Counted from the first letter of the stretch, positions 1-12,906 are shown. The stretch is DNA of 64,000 nucleotides from Nymphalis io (GCF_905147045.1 NC_065910.1:7626001-7690000), one strand, 5' to 3'. The notes: a model not told the origin generated them from the letters alone. Program-made: numbers and translations.

Positions 1-357
1 ATGAATGAATGACTAGACCCTGCTTTATATTTATTAACATCAAGGACTTAATAAATATACACAAATCTTATATAATAATGTTACCAGCATTGCCTCGATA
101 AAACGTAAAACGAAAAATGAACCAGCATTTTATAGGTATTAAATATGTTTTAGAAATTATTTTGTATATTACTTCAAGGTAAAACTATATCAACTGTAAA
201 TGGAACACATTTTTTTATTGAACTCACTGAAGATGTTGGCCCTAATGGCCTTGACAGTGTTGTCGGGTAGGGGAGTCTTAAAATACTCAAGCTCAGAGTC
301 CATTTCAAGGCTCAGAATATGCGCGTCCTAAGGATGCCTCCTGTGAGGCCAGACTTC

Positions 358-548
358 GGTTTTTTTTTTATAGAATATTAAGCGGACGAGCATATGGGCG
401 ACCTGATGGTAAGTTATGTCCCTTGTGCCTGACATACACACTGGCTCACTCCTTCTTTAAACCGAAACACAACACTACCAAGTATTGCTGTTTTGAGGTG
501 GAATAACTGATGAGTGGAGACGAGCTTGCAAAAAGCCCTACCACCAGG
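358..548 (-). repeat. SINE B lacking its middle
   Basis: Poly(T)-ATAGAATATTAAGCGGACGAGC at the 3' end of the element and GCCCTACCACCAGG at the head; about 110 nt between GATGGTAAG and TTATGTCCC are missing. Confidence 0.75.
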
Positions 549-785
549 CTTAGGATGCTGCATAGATTATTTATAACGAGTTACGGTTTGAATGCTGATT
601 TGTTCAATTGAGATATTGTAAAGGAATGTACAAGGGACATAACGTCGTAGATTCCATGCTTAATGACGTACTGAAAATGAGTAGTTCAGTCTCCTTCGTT
701 TAGCTTGTTTCGGAAAAAAAGAATTTTACAGGCTTTTTTTGTATTTTATTCACTAAAATTAATAAAGTAATATTATTATTATATT
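549..785. other. Intergenic, no gene seen
   Basis: Contains a short B-like scrap near 625-660 (ACAAGGGACATAACGTCG); nothing else recognised. Confidence 0.4.
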
Positions 786-950
786 AGGGGGGATGAAGAG
801 GTGTTAGGTATAAAAAGTCTATGTCCTTCCTCAGTTTTCGAATTTGCTTCATACGAAATTTCATCAAAATCAGTTCAGTGGTTTAATCGTAGAAGCGTAA
901 CAGGCAGAAAGAGTTACTTTCGCATTTATAATATTAGTACAGATAGGCTT
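786..950 (+). repeat. Dispersed repeat E, partial
   Basis: TTTCATCAAAATCAGTTCAG...GAGTTACTTTCGCATTTATA, the end of a repeat also seen at 32284-32485 and 51365-51528. The 65-residue frame here is not a gene. Confidence 0.55.
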
Positions 951-952
951 AC

Positions 953-1003
953 TGACGTCATTTGTCGAAGAATGCTCGACATTTATGCGGTCACGTGACG
1001 CGT
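953..1003. promoter_or_regulatory. CRE and palindromic E-box close together
   Basis: TGACGTCA at 953-960 and GTCACGTGAC at 990-999, then ACGCGT. These match CREB-type and bHLH-type binding sites; no transcript start is evident. Confidence 0.2.
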
Positions 1004-1320
1004 CTGCTCTTTGATGATGACAAAGATAAATTCCAAAAACATGCATTTATTCGATGAAAAACGTAAGCAAAACACTAATTTTTGATTCATTAACAATAAT
1101 GATATGGGTATTTCAGTGCTTATTTAATTTTACATAGCTTATAACATTATATATTATATCACTCGTAACCAAAACCAAAATAGGATTACATAATAAGCAT
1201 ATATATTATGTTTGGCAAACTAGTAGACCGTAACTTAAGTAAAACGAGGAAGTAGTAAGTATAGTGATGAGAATTAATGTGTGCATGCGTCCATGTATTT
1301 TAATTTATAATAATAATATA

Positions 1321-1548
1321 CTTGGTGGTTGGGCTTTGTGTAGGCCCGTGTGGGTAGGTACCACCCGCTCATCAGATATTCTACCACTAAATACTAAGTA
1401 TTGGCTTTTACTAGCAACTACAGACGCAAATAACATAATATCTTAGTTGGCTGGTGGCGTATTGACGATGAAAATAATGGATGATATTTCTTACAGCGCA
1501 AATATCTTAGAGAGGTGGTGACCACTTACCATCACATGTGCAGCTTAC
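1321..1548 (+). repeat. SINE B, diverged
   Basis: CTTGGTGGTTGGGCTTTGTG head to GGTGACCACTTACCATCAC. The 60-residue frame inside is accidental. Confidence 0.75.
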
Positions 1549-2021
1549 CTTACTTATAAAATTACGTACTACGTGTGTAATACGTTCGCAAATAATATGA
1601 AAAATATTTAAGTGAACGTAGTCTCAAGCATTAAAAAAACTCTTCAAACTTTTCGTTTTAAAATACGGTTAACTTAAAGACTTACTTCTTTTGTCTCATT
1701 ACAAGCCGCAGCCGTGATTAGTTTTGCGTCTAGCTCATTTACAATTCAAACTCAGCGGTAGATCTATTACAGAATTTGTTTATCGGGATATCGACTTTAA
1801 GATAAATGTCATAAAGCCGTTTTCAGCGTTACACATTACTTGGTTATTTAAGGAACATTGCATCCATGGCTAGCTCATTTGGTACGCAAAAGAGTTCTGC
1901 GTTCCTTGTTCGTTGTGTTAAGATTAAGTAGTGTTTCCTTGATTAGTGTTTTTATAACATAGAATTGTGGATAAAATTGTGTGGAATCTTATTGTGTAAT
2001 AAAAATGTTTGTGGAATAAAA
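1549..2021. other. Unassigned sequence, short open frames only
   Basis: A 51-codon frame (1711-1875) without ATG and a 21-codon ATG frame (1866) occur; two AATAAAA motifs near 2000-2015. No recognisable product. Confidence 0.3.
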
Positions 2022-2187
2022 TAGCCTGTGGTTGTCCTACAGCGGGCTCAATGCCTCCACTCTTTTTTGATGATTCTTGGAGCTTTTTCCACTACATTGC
2101 ATGAAATTTCAATGGTACTAGCTCGGGTTAGAACCAGCAATTTACGATTAAGTTTCATGTATTTTAGCCACTGAGTCATTTCGGCTC
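2022..2187 (-). repeat. SINE A, old copy
   Basis: Reads AGCCTGTGGTTGTCCTAC...GAGTCATTTCGGCT, a diverged SINE A on the minus strand with an internal deletion. Confidence 0.6.
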
Positions 2188-4119
2188 TTTAATCAATTAT
2201 TTGTTATTATTATCACTAGGAGAAGTCTGGTTGAGATTACTTTAGTGATAATACCGATGACATTTTGTGTTTTTAATATTGTTCGTCTTACGCTTTCTAT
2301 CTTTTTTATATTGTATGCAATGAAGATATGCTATCTAATATAACAAAGGCGAAAGTGTTGGTTTACTTGTGATGATTTTACGTCTTAGCTACTTAACCGA
2401 TGATCATTAAATTTTGCTTACACCAATACATCTTCTGATGAAACTATTAAACTGTAATATAAAAACTAGCTCATTGGAATATTAATTTTTATACCTTTTC
2501 TGCCTTTTTTGCAAAAAAAAAAACTATTCGTTTTTTAATTAAACTAATTAGCAAAAGAACAGTGATAGATAAGGCTGTACAATATTTGATCCTTTCCTAT
2601 TTCAAATGGAATAATTAAAAAAACCAATTTAATTTTCCTTTAACACTCCAAGTTAGTAGAATTTATAATTAGTAGACTTAACATTTTTCACTTTTATTAA
2701 AAGAGAGTATCATTGAAATGAATAGTAAAATTATGTAAATTTTCGTAAGTTTATTGTAAGAATGAACATTTTTTTTTGTAAATGAAAAGTAATATTTCAT
2801 TGTACAGTATTGTGATTTTACACGTTGTATAATTCAAAGCTTATTCAGACGGTCTTTTTTGCGCTCATTTTACTCTTTCACTCAAAATAACACGTCAAAA
2901 CATTAAAAAAAAACAAATGAATTCGTTAGCGAACGGATTCAACATTGTTTGATATTGGCACTCGGCATGGAAATGAATATTCACTCGAGTGAACGTTCTT
3001 CAGAGTTATCTGATATCTTGCGTGGATTGCGTTACCAATATTAATTTTAAATAAATTTAACTTGCACAGTTGTAAGTGTGTATTGGTTAAATGTTGCAAG
3101 CTGAAATGGAACAACTCTTGTCTTACGGAGTTGAAAGTATGCAAATAGATTCTATTCCGATGGCAATTCACTTTTAAGGTATGCATGAGCTGAGCTTATA
3201 CGCAGGATTACCTCCAGAGGAAATAACTCCTCAGTGGACAACAGAGAACACACGTAATTTTGTATATGAAAACTGTTTTTTTTTTTTTAATTATACTATA
3301 ATTTATTTATTTCGATTGAAGTCGAAAATGGCCGTGAGATATCTAAATTTTTTTATTTAATGATAATTAAAGAGTAAGAAATAACAAGATGAATTTAAAA
3401 ATGAATTCCATATTTACTTTCAAAATCCAAGAAAATTTAAAAATGTAAATGAAATCCGTATAAAAATAACGTCGTAATCTGTCTGTGACAGGCGTTTCGA
3501 GTCTTCCATAATTCCGCTAAGGCCTTAGATACATGATAAATAATTGTATGAAGACAAAACTTTTATATAGAATATAATAATAATACGAAATAAATTAAAT
3601 ATATAATAAAATAAATAAAATAAATTAAACCTCAGAGTGCAGAATGTCGTTGATCTGAAATTTAGGGACAATTTTTTGTTAAGACTTATCATACAAACAT
3701 AAAACTACAATAATCACCCATATGGCTTATACAAATTAGTGTCATAATTACGTGAATATAGCAACTACTTGCAGAGACTCGTTAGTGGATCTGTTATGTA
3801 AAAATTGAGTGTTATGTAAATTTCAAAAAATGTAACAAACAAATTTGTATTTTATTTTAATTTTATATTGTATTAATTTTATTTTATTTATAAATAAATA
3901 GGAAAATACTAAGCCTTCTGTTTGTCAAATGTTTTTTTTTGGTTAGATTATTGATGAGCTGTAGAGAGACGAGATTTTTTAATAAAAAAAACAACATTCA
4001 GATTAGAAAAAAAAACAAGTAGCAAATTGATATATGTTTTTCTAAAATTTTCAATAATTATTTTTGTCGAATTTCGTTAACTAAGGGAACATTGGTATAT
4101 GTTAACAGGTACCACATTG
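2188..4119. other. AT-rich DNA, no gene seen
   Basis: Low-complexity A/T runs, including ATAAAATAAATAAAATAAAT near 3605. An 86-residue minus frame at 2926-3186 has no recognisable features. Confidence 0.5.
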
Positions 4120-4245
4120 GCGTCCAGCTGTTGTGGCATATAATAACTACTCCCATGATATTTATATGATGCGGACTGCCCAAGATCGGGATGGTTGGCG
4201 TTCTATGGGCGGCTTTCGTCCAGCAGTGGAGAGCAAAAGGCTGAA
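4120..4245 (+). mobile_element. 3' end of an RTE-like LINE, fragment
   Basis: Encodes RTAQDRDGWRSMGG and then TCCAGCAGTGGA, the C-terminal signature of a LINE group abundant in Lepidoptera (pattern AQDRxxWRxxGEAYVQQW). Related to the fragments at 46541 and 55742. Confidence 0.5.
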
Positions 4246-4896
4246 AAATAAAAAGATATTTATCTCGGCGATTTATTTACCTATACCTTATTATGTCTAT
4301 AATTCATTATTAATAATTTCGTTAATCATCATATTATTAGATTACGTTGTAAACCATAATTTATTAGTTCATAGGCTGACTTCCGATTATTTTTGTATAA
4401 AGTGGATAGGACGCGCCATAGGAGCACATTCGTTTCAAGAATTCCTGGCACCACGTTACGCTGTCTATTATAAATTAAGTGTAATAATTGGACTATTTCT
4501 CATTTCATAAAGCCCACAAGTGTTAACATATATTAAAATTAATCTCATCTCATGTCAATAAATATTATGTGCACTGCAATTTTCGACAGTCCGTTACGAG
4601 CCTTAGCCACAGCCACAGGTTTTAAAAAGAAGAAATTAATTTAGAAAATTAAAATTCTTAATGCAACCTTCCCGTCTTTTAGGGGATTAGAGGATAGGCT
4701 ATCATAAAGACTTGCTGGTTGAAAGGCTGGAAGTTAAAACTGGCTTGATTGTGTTGGTTGATAATTTATAATGATTAATTTATATTTATAATAAAAATAA
4801 ACACCTAAAGTAAGGCAGTCATAAACGTTACTTAGCGGGTGACGTTACTTAGTTAGACAATGATGTGGTTTCTTCTTTCGAATAAATCGTCGAATC

Positions 4897-5380
4897 GTAA
4901 CAGCCTGTGAATGTCCCACTGCTGGGCTAAGACCTCCTCTCCTTTTTTGAGGAGAAGGGTTGGTGGAATACACATCAGATATTCTACCGCAAAACAGCAG
5001 CACTTGGTTTTGTTGTGTTCCGGTTTGAAGGGTGAGTGAGCCAGTGTAATAACAGGCACAAGGGACATAACATCTTAGATCCCAAGGTTGGTGGCGCATT
5101 GGTGATGTAAGTGATGGTTAACATTTCTTACAATGCCAATGTCTATGGGCGTTGGTGACCACTTAGGTGGCCCATATGTTCGTCCGGGTTGGTGGAATAC
5201 ACACGTGGCAGTATTTCAGTGAAATTAGACACATGCAGGTTTCTAAAAGATGTTTTACTTTAAGGTAAAGCACAATATGAAATATAATTACAAATTAAAT
5301 TTCAGCACATGAAAATTCAGTGGTGCTTGCCCGGGTTTGAACCCACGATCATTGGTTAAGATTCACGCGTTCTTACCACT
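4897..5380 (-). repeat. SINE A interrupted by SINE B
   Basis: SINE A in two parts (4897-4974 and 5186-5380). The 18-bp GGGTTGGTGGAATACACA stands on both sides of the SINE B piece at 4975-5185. About 34 nt of A just before the left repeat are missing. Confidence 0.75.
4975..5185 (+). repeat. SINE B fragment nested in SINE A
   Basis: Internal part of B from TCAGATATTCTACCG to CATATGTTCGTCC. It lacks both the B head and the poly(A) end and is flanked by 18-bp direct repeats of SINE A sequence. Confidence 0.75.
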
Positions 5381-5485
5381 CATCTTTCGAATAATCGAGC
5401 ACAAATTGTAGAATAATAAATTAATATCGATTCAAATTAAACTATTTTGTACCGTTAACATAACAACACCATTCTATAATTATTC

Positions 5486-5835
5486 ACTTCATTATTCACC
5501 CGCGAAATGTTGACAACCGACTTTTGATTGTATCTTCGCCTTATGGTCTTTCGACTTATGGTCCTGTCACGTTCGCCAATTTATGTATGTACATATGGAA
5601 TTTCAATGAAACTCTTCAAAATAGTCTTTAGTCAGTTTAATGTTGATATTACAAGTTGCAAATGACAAGTGAGTTATACATAGTGAATGTCATGATAAAC
5701 GTCAAGCAAATATACACTTTCTATGCCTTGCGTGAGTTTAGGTGCTTGGCGTTAACAATGGTGATTTACTATTTGGCGCGTGTATTCTTGAAATATTATA
5801 ATTGTCAATATTTCGAGTTTGTTCTTACAGAATAG
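5486..5835 (+). repeat. Dispersed repeat H, copy 1
   Basis: ACTTCATTATTCACCCGCGA (5486) and TATTCTTGAAATATTATAA (about 5784) match 35595-35745 in the same order. Confidence 0.45.
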
Positions 5836-6079
5836 TTGTTAGATAATGTCTTAATGACAATTATCAATAATGTTATATACATATATACATAATATATTTG
5901 TATATTTATGGCTGTTGGTTTACCGCAAATCTGGGTGCTTCATGAATAATGCGCCATAATTCGCTCGCTTAATGACGAGTGCTACAGTGAAGTCGCTTGA
6001 AACTTACGTTAAGGTGAATGACTTTGATACTAATTTGATTTAAACAAAAATGCATCCCGCTATCGAAATTACAATTATC

Positions 6080-6111
6080 GAAAATTTTAATTTATCTAAA
6101 TTAAAATTTTC
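6080..6111. repeat. 15-bp perfect AT-rich inverted repeat
   Basis: Arms 6080-6094 and 6097-6111, spacer TC; GAAAATTTTAATTTA. Confidence 0.8.
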
Positions 6112-6560
6112 TTTATTATAATAGGCTTATAAAATACTTTAATCGTTTTCAACATTACAAGGTGATCTTTAATCCGTTAAAAAATATTAAGACGAGATAC
6201 TTTGCGTGGATGTCAGTACTTTAGTAATTAATTTTTGGTGAGTTTTTCTCTGTCTAGCACTACTAAATTATGAATGTAATTTTGAATTAAATAATGTTAA
6301 TAAAAATTATATCTTAAAATCTATCTAAACGTAACCAACACGTGACCTTTAGCGAAATAGCTTTGTATGTGATTTTGGCTGAAAATGGCAAGACGTGGCA
6401 AGTAAATATCCGAGTTGAAAAGAAATGGTGCTGAAATGTTTGAATATGGTTGTCTATATTAACATTTAAATTAATTTGTTTGTCTTGATACTAAGTCAAG
6501 TTAGCACGTCAAAAAAGATCCTTATATATTTAAAAGGTACCCTTTGTTATTATACAGGCA

Positions 6561-6634
6561 GGTGGACAGGCAGTGTTCGCCTCTAGACATAAGCGCCTTT
6601 AGAAATATTAACCATTCCTTACAAAACCAGTGCG
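6561..6634 (-). repeat. SINE B, 3' fragment
   Basis: GGACAGGCAG...TAGACATAAGCGC...AAATATTAACCATTCCTTAC matches the 3' half of B. Confidence 0.5.
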
Positions 6635-6714
6635 ATGTTTTTGTTCTTATTTACAGATAAAATTAAAATGATTTATTCAACATTGAAGCATTACACTTGC
6701 TTATTAATAGTCAA

Positions 6715-6785
6715 ACCAGAAACTACCACCGTTTCGGAAAAGAAGCACCCAGCCCTGAGAAGACCCGGCGAAAGAAACTCATTTC
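6715..6785 (+). repeat. Dispersed repeat I
   Basis: CTACCACCGTTTCGGAAAAG...CTGAGAAGACCCGGCGAAAG; matches a common lepidopteran repeat and 57036-57075. The 75-residue frame over it is accidental. Confidence 0.45.
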
Positions 6786-7165
6786 AATCAACTCAAACGG
6801 TATTTTTTTCGTTCGTCTTATTCCTAAGATGTGCTATCATCATCTATAAATTCATATATTGACCTTAATATACTTAAATTTGATTTAAACCAACAATGAT
6901 AGCGTCTAATTCAATATCAATAATATAAATACATAATTGTATCATCCGTATTACATTTTCGATCACCATTAACATTAACGGGACTACTCAAATATGCAAA
7001 TTGATTGATAAGCGGAAATTACGTTGTTTAATAAACATTCTGGATTTACTTTCCAGGACTTGGTAATTAATAGTTTACGATCGATATACCGTATTTAACT
7101 GTTACGGTATGTAAATGTAATTAACTGTGTAATTATTTACTTAATTAAATATGTAATGCGAATTT

Positions 7166-7373
7166 CATACTGGGTTAAAATCTTCTCTTCTTTTGAGGAT
7201 AGGTCTTGGATCTTACCCCATCACGCTACACCAATGCAATTATATATATATGCATATACACCGCCGAGCACATGATTATCAACAAATAAAAGCATATGAA
7301 ATATGGCGCACTTCCGTTTTAAGCTTTCGTCTTCGGTTAAGATTCACTTGTTAACCACTGGACCGTATCGGCT
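7166..7373 (-). repeat. SINE A, old copy
   Basis: ACTGGGTTAAAATCTTCTCT at one end and GGTTAAGATTCAC...CCGTATCGGCT at the other; diverged SINE A with a TATATA insertion in the middle. Confidence 0.5.
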
Positions 7374-7842
7374 ATTTACTTTTATTTATTGTATACTATT
7401 TATTAAAGCTTCAATACTGTATTGAAGATTCGCATCAATAGTAAACGATGTTTGTATTCAATCAAAACTCATCACACAAACTCCCGACGGATTATGAATT
7501 TGAATGAGTTATTACGGAATTTGGAATCTATTTCACTGATTGTAGATTTTGTTTACATAGTACTTGTATTGATATTTATCTTAGCCGTCATGTCTTTGTA
7601 CGGGTGAAATAAGTATTTCTTATTGGTTAAAAAATATTGAACCACATCGCTACACACACACACACAAAGAAAACAATCCAACTGTTTCGAAGATCACATA
7701 CACACATGTACATTATGATTACACTATATATAAAGATAAAATCAAAACTTAAATTAAATACTTCTTCGTAGATCTAATAATTTGTAAACTTTTAATTTAT
7801 AAATATTACTGTATGTCATGTTGGTAATCCTAAATAAATAGT

Positions 7843-8116
7843 AGTAACAGCCTTTGAGTGTCCCATTGCTGGGCTAAGGCCTCCCTTTTTTTGTGAGGAG
7901 ATGGTTTGGAGCTTATTCCACCACGCTGCTCCATGGGTTGATGGAATACACATGTGGCAGAATTAAAGTGAAATTAGACACATGCAGGTTTCCTCACGAT
8001 GTTTTCCTTCAACGTCAAGCACAATATGAATTATAATTACAAATTAAGCACATGAAAGTTTGACCCACGATCATCGGTTAAGATTCACGTGTTCTTACCA
8101 CTGGGCCATCTCAGCT
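7843..8116 (-). repeat. SINE A, nearly full length
   Basis: From GTAACAGCCTTTGAGTGTCC to GGGCCATCTCAGCT; all blocks present. Confidence 0.85.
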
Positions 8117-8924
8117 GAAATAAATAATTAACAATAAATATAACGATTATGAATATTTGATATTATATGATATAATTATTTGATATTAAATAAATAAAAT
8201 GTAGGTAAATAAACAGGCCAGTAAGAGATATATGTTTATTTCATTAGTAATTTGAGAACCCCAATTATGGAAATAAATACAAGAATGTTTAGATGTATAT
8301 AAAAATTTTGAATATAAATAAAAACAACAACGCATGTATAGTCAAATAATTTAGTAATTAATATGTGAGTAATGCTGCTTTAATACCTATTGCTTTTGAA
8401 TGACACTTCATATTGTTTTGCAACCGTCTGTTGTAACAAAGCGTTTGTTTATAATTTGAGTTTTTTTTATCATATTGATACGAGACTTTATCATAGACCT
8501 CATTTACTTATCTTTCATTTAAAAAATATTATCTTTTTAGCTCGTTGTTATCAATACAAAAATGACTATCTTTCAAATGAAATTTTCATTAAGACTTATT
8601 AAGTTTATAAATATATATTTTGGAAAGCTAGTCGTTTGCTATATTTATGATAGATTAAAAAACCTAAAAGTTTTTTTTTTTTTTTTATAATTATATCGTT
8701 GGCTGCTTCGTTGGTTTATTGGCTAGCTATAAGCATGCAGCGACCGAGGTTCTGATTTCCAATACATAAAGTATAAAAATACTCTGTCCACAAATTCTCA
8801 AAACATCTAGACTTCCAAAGTTGGCTGCGCTATTCCGTATCTTAGAAAACACGTAAAGTCATTGATTCTGCGCTTGGGCGTACTATCACACTCGTGATCC
8901 ATGAGAATGAAGGGAAAAAGAGAG

Positions 8925-9099
8925 AGCAGATATTTTACCGCCAACAACAATATTTTGTACTATTGTATTCCGAATTAAGGGCGAGCGTGTAAAGGCACAA
9001 GGGACACAACATCTTAGTTTCTAAGTTTGGTTATGCATTGGCGATGTGGGGGATGGGTAATATTTTTTACAGTCCTAATAAATGTCTTACTCATAGATA
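8925..9099 (+). repeat. SINE B, central part
   Basis: AGCAGATATTTTACCGCC to AATGTCTTACTCATAG. It runs directly into SINE C sequence at about 9101. Confidence 0.6.
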
Positions 9100-9100
9100 T

Positions 9101-9274
9101 CACGTAAAAGCCGTTGGTCTTGCACCTGAACTTTTTCTAGTCGTGTCGGATTTGCCTACCCATCGGGTTATGAGAGTGAGAGACTATAGAGTGCACTTGT
9201 GTTAGTACAAACAGTTGCGCACTATAATATCTCCTGCCACATGACTCCTTGAAAATGGCAGCCGTGACCTAAAT
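9101..9274 (+). repeat. SINE C, 3' half
   Basis: CACGTAAAAGCCGTTGGTCT, then GTCGTGTCGGATT and GCAGCCGTGACC; directly abuts SINE B. Confidence 0.7.
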
Positions 9275-9750
9275 CAATCAGCAGGATATCATCGTCATAT
9301 ATATCGTTAGAATCTATTACAAAACACCATAATGTTTATAGTCTCAACGAAATGTTTAAATAATACAATAAGCTTATCGAAAAAAACACGCCACATTTTA
9401 TTACAGTAATAATAACTTTGATAGCTACTGCGGCCACATTCGAACGAATCAGTAAAATGCTCTGAAGAAATAAAACGCAAGCTCCATTCAATTCAAATAA
9501 AAGGTTTTCAATGCAGATGTCTCTTAGAAACTCAGTAATGTTCGGAAATATCTTCAGCGACTTTCCTCCGTTTCGATATTTTATTTATCACTTTACAATA
9601 TTTATTTTAAAACCTTTTTTCTTTTTATAATGTTTTATGGAAGAGTTTAGATACTGGAAGCTATTTTGTGAAAACGAATTCGAAATTTAACCGTGATATT
9701 GAATACGAAAAAAGAATTAGTTTAGGATAATAATATTATGAACGATATGT

Positions 9751-9998
9751 GGTCTGGCAAATGGGCAAGTTATCGGTGATTTGGAACCATTGCCAAAGAT
9801 ATTGCGCTGTAAGAAATTTAACAACTCCAATGTGCCACCAACCTTGGGAACTAAGAAGTTAAGTGTTTGTCTGTAGCTACGTTAGCTTCCTCACCCTTTA
9901 AATCGGAGCGCAACAATACCAAGTAGAGCTTTTTAGTGGTAGAATAATTGATGATTGGTTATCAATCCAGATAAGCTGGCGCAAACTACCAACCAGTA
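9751..9998 (-). repeat. SINE B, diverged
   Basis: AATGGGCAAGTTATCGGTGA...CCACCAACCTTGGGAACTAAG...AAACTACCAACCAG; nearly full length. Confidence 0.7.
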
Positions 9999-10689
9999 TC
10001 ACAGTGTCATGGAGCGGACTTGACAATCACGTCGCATATGATAATTGTAAAGTTTTTTGTTTTTTTCAAAATAATTTCTTAGTAATATCAATAAGCGCTT
10101 AATTATAATTATGAATGTGGCTTAAATATTTCTTGATCAATAAAATTATCAATATTTATTCAGTTAATAACCACTTATTACGAAAGAACATTTGGATATG
10201 AAATATCTATTAAATATTACTTTAAAAACAAGTTTATCCCACAAAGTAAACTGAAATAATCCATACAAATAAATAACATTGAATTGTATGTCTTTGATTC
10301 AAAGTAACTGCCTCTTTTTAAATTAAATTCTAAACAACAATTTTTTTTAGACTCCCGCTACTAACTAATACCTTCAATACTTTTTATGTATAGGGTATAT
10401 TCAAATAGGCATTATGTAGGAACAGAATTCCACGTTGGCGAAGTTGCCGGTTTTGATAGTGGTAAAATAAAAAGGAATACGAACTAATATTTTCCGTGAT
10501 ATATTATGCGCTTTTCTATATACGGTTTGTCTAACAGTAATCTATTTATTTGTATTTTATCTCGTCTAAATTTTACATATAAACTGCGTTATATTTATTT
10601 TGAAACAATCCAGTAGCTTTGCTATGATACAAAACATGGGAAAAATAATATGAACTTTTAAAGAGAATATTCGTTTCACAAAAAAATAA

Positions 10690-10860
10690 TACGGATTCGA
10701 GGCACAAATCGAATGGTACCTCTCGAATGTTCGATGTAAATCCAATTCAGATTTAAAAGCGACTGTCTCCGGCTCCTCAAGACGCTATTGAAATGTATCG
10801 AACTCGTATGCTTCTAGCGCGGTTTGTTTAACATACCTAAATGTGTTTATTTTCACTGGG
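10690..10860 (+). repeat. Dispersed repeat F, copy 1
   Basis: CTCTCGAATGTTCGATGTAA...GCGACTGTCTCCG; paired with 17565-17680. Confidence 0.45.
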
Positions 10861-11320
10861 TATTATTCTATTCTTTAGAAAATACTTGAAATTTAGATGA
10901 GACTGATAGTTGCCTTAAATTTATAATATAAAGCTCAGTTTCTTATACGATCAGTCACAAGTTTATTACAACTTTATTTTAATTTGATTGTTATTGATCG
11001 ACGGCAACCGATGACGTATAATAGACGACCAATGAGCTTTCAGTATTTAGTCAGATTAGTAAACCTAATTAGCATTTCAGGAACTGGCGATAAGTCTGTT
11101 TTCTACAGAGTTAATTGCTTTTTGTACGATTATTTAAAATATACTAATTTATTTATTTTTTTACTCATTTCACTTGAGTTATAAATCAGAATAAAAAATA
11201 TATTGCCTGTGACCAACAGTGGATTACGATTAGTTGATGATGATGATTAAAAACTGATATACAACTTGCATGTAAAATTTACTTTGTTATTTTTATGGAT
11301 TATATTTTTATGGATATTAC

Positions 11321-11629
11321 TGGTGGTAGGGCTTTGTGCAAGCTCGTCTGGGTAGGTACCACCCACTCATCAGATATTCTACCGCAAAACAGCAATACTT
11401 GATATTGTTGTGTTCCGGTTTGAAGGGTGAGTGAGCCAGTGTAATTACAGGCACAAGGGACATAAAATCTTAGTTCCCAAGGTTGGTGGCGCATTGGATA
11501 TGTAAGCGATGGTTGACATTTCTTACAATGCTAATGTCTAAGAGCGTTGGTGACCACTTACCATCAGGTGGCCCATATGCTCGTCCGCCTTCCTATTCTA
11601 TAAAAAAAAATAAAAAATAAAAAAAAAAA
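11321..11629 (+). repeat. SINE B, full length with A-rich tail
   Basis: Head TGGTGGTAGGGCTTTGTGCA through CCACTTACCATCAGGTGG (about 11554) to CTATA and an A-rich tail. The best B copy in the window. The 64-residue minus frame inside is not a gene. Confidence 0.95.
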
Positions 11630-12019
11630 TGGAATAACTAAAATGATAATGTGAATATTCAAAAAATCTGGTACATTTTTAATATAATAAATCATCCAAA
11701 CTGTCTTCTAAAATGTAATCTGACTTATAATAAATTTTAACAGAGATCATTTACACAAATGTTTCTTAAATTTCGCATTTAAAATTCATAAGCGGCACTA
11801 ACAAAGCCAAAAGAGACGCGGCAACAAAGAATGGAAAGTTCTAGAAAGAAAGACTACTGAAAATGGACAGTAATAGTGTTCTCACGCAGAATACGAAATT
11901 CAAGACTGTTGTAGTAATAATATAATGGTATGGAGTATAATATAATAAATAATAATAGTATGGAGTAGTAAAAGAAGTGCTTTACTGTATGAACTCATTT
12001 TGTATCTTACTCTTTAAAA

Positions 12020-12236
12020 TAACAGCCTGTTCCACTGCTGGGCAAAGGCCTCCTCTCCTTTTTGAGGTTAGAAGCTTAACAATGCTGCTGTGATACGGGT
12101 TGATGGATAAACGTGGCATATTTTCATCTGCAATGTAAATGTATCTTCATAATGTTTTCTCACCGAGATGAATTATAAAAATAAACACATGAAAATTCAG
12201 TGGTGCTTGTCTTGGGTTTGGAAATCATCGGTAAAG
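12020..12236 (-). repeat. SINE A, partial
   Basis: AACAGCCTGTTCCACTGCTG to AAATCATCGGTAAAG; the head end is missing and the copy is diverged. Confidence 0.7.
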
Positions 12237-12834
12237 AATTTATATACGATTTGATTTGACGCTATTTTGATTCGTTAATTTTTATATTGATTTGATTCGA
12301 TGTCGCTTATCACTCTCACTATCATGTTCTACGGTTAGATTCAAGATTGTCGATACAGGATGGCTCTACTGTTCGTAAATACGTTACGATAAAATTAGTA
12401 TAACTTTCAAAATATTTTTTGCATGGTATATTTTCTAAAAATATTTCATATATAATATTGATTTGTATTTTTCAACGTAATATCAAATAAATAGTAAACA
12501 CAGTTATGAAAACATGATCATTTCTCCTATATGGTTTCCTTTTATACGGCCATTATTTATTTTTTATTTTTAATAAAAGCGGGTAAAAGGAATAAATGGG
12601 CTACCTTATGTTATGTCGTCTTCACCAATCAAATACATTGGCACGGATTGAAAAATTCTTATTAATGGAACCAACTATAGAAACTAAGATGCTATGTTCC
12701 TTACTTTTATAATTATAATGGATTACTCATTGCCATCGTAATAAACATTATATATTTTATACATATATATTAAAATTATCCAACAAAAGTTTGCCCTTGC
12801 GAGCTCACAATAAATATTTATAACATAAATATTG

Positions 12835-12840
<6 letters not shown>

Positions 12841-12901
<61 letters not shown>
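12841..12901. repeat. (TA)30 microsatellite
   Basis: Sixty bases of pure TA followed by T. Confidence 0.98.

Positions 12902-12906
<5 letters not shown>

Larger units (their letters stand above)
5836..8924. other. AT-rich DNA with scattered repeats
   Basis: Apart from the repeats listed, only short frames (61-75 codons) without family resemblance. Confidence 0.5.
9999..12840. other. AT-rich DNA, no gene seen outside repeats
   Basis: A weak B-like fragment lies near 12665-12715. A 66-residue frame at 10984 is unrecognised. Confidence 0.45.

Noticed and set aside
2926..3186. 86-residue minus-strand frame
   Set aside because: No recognisable family, no splice or promoter support, and composition matches surrounding AT-rich DNA.
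4133..4510. 125-residue frame as a gene
   Set aside because: Its first part is an RTE-like LINE end and the rest is AT-rich hydrophobic filler; it has no genuine ATG.
4845..5099. 84-residue minus frame similar to 11300-11494
   Set aside because: Both are antisense translations of SINE B, which is non-coding.
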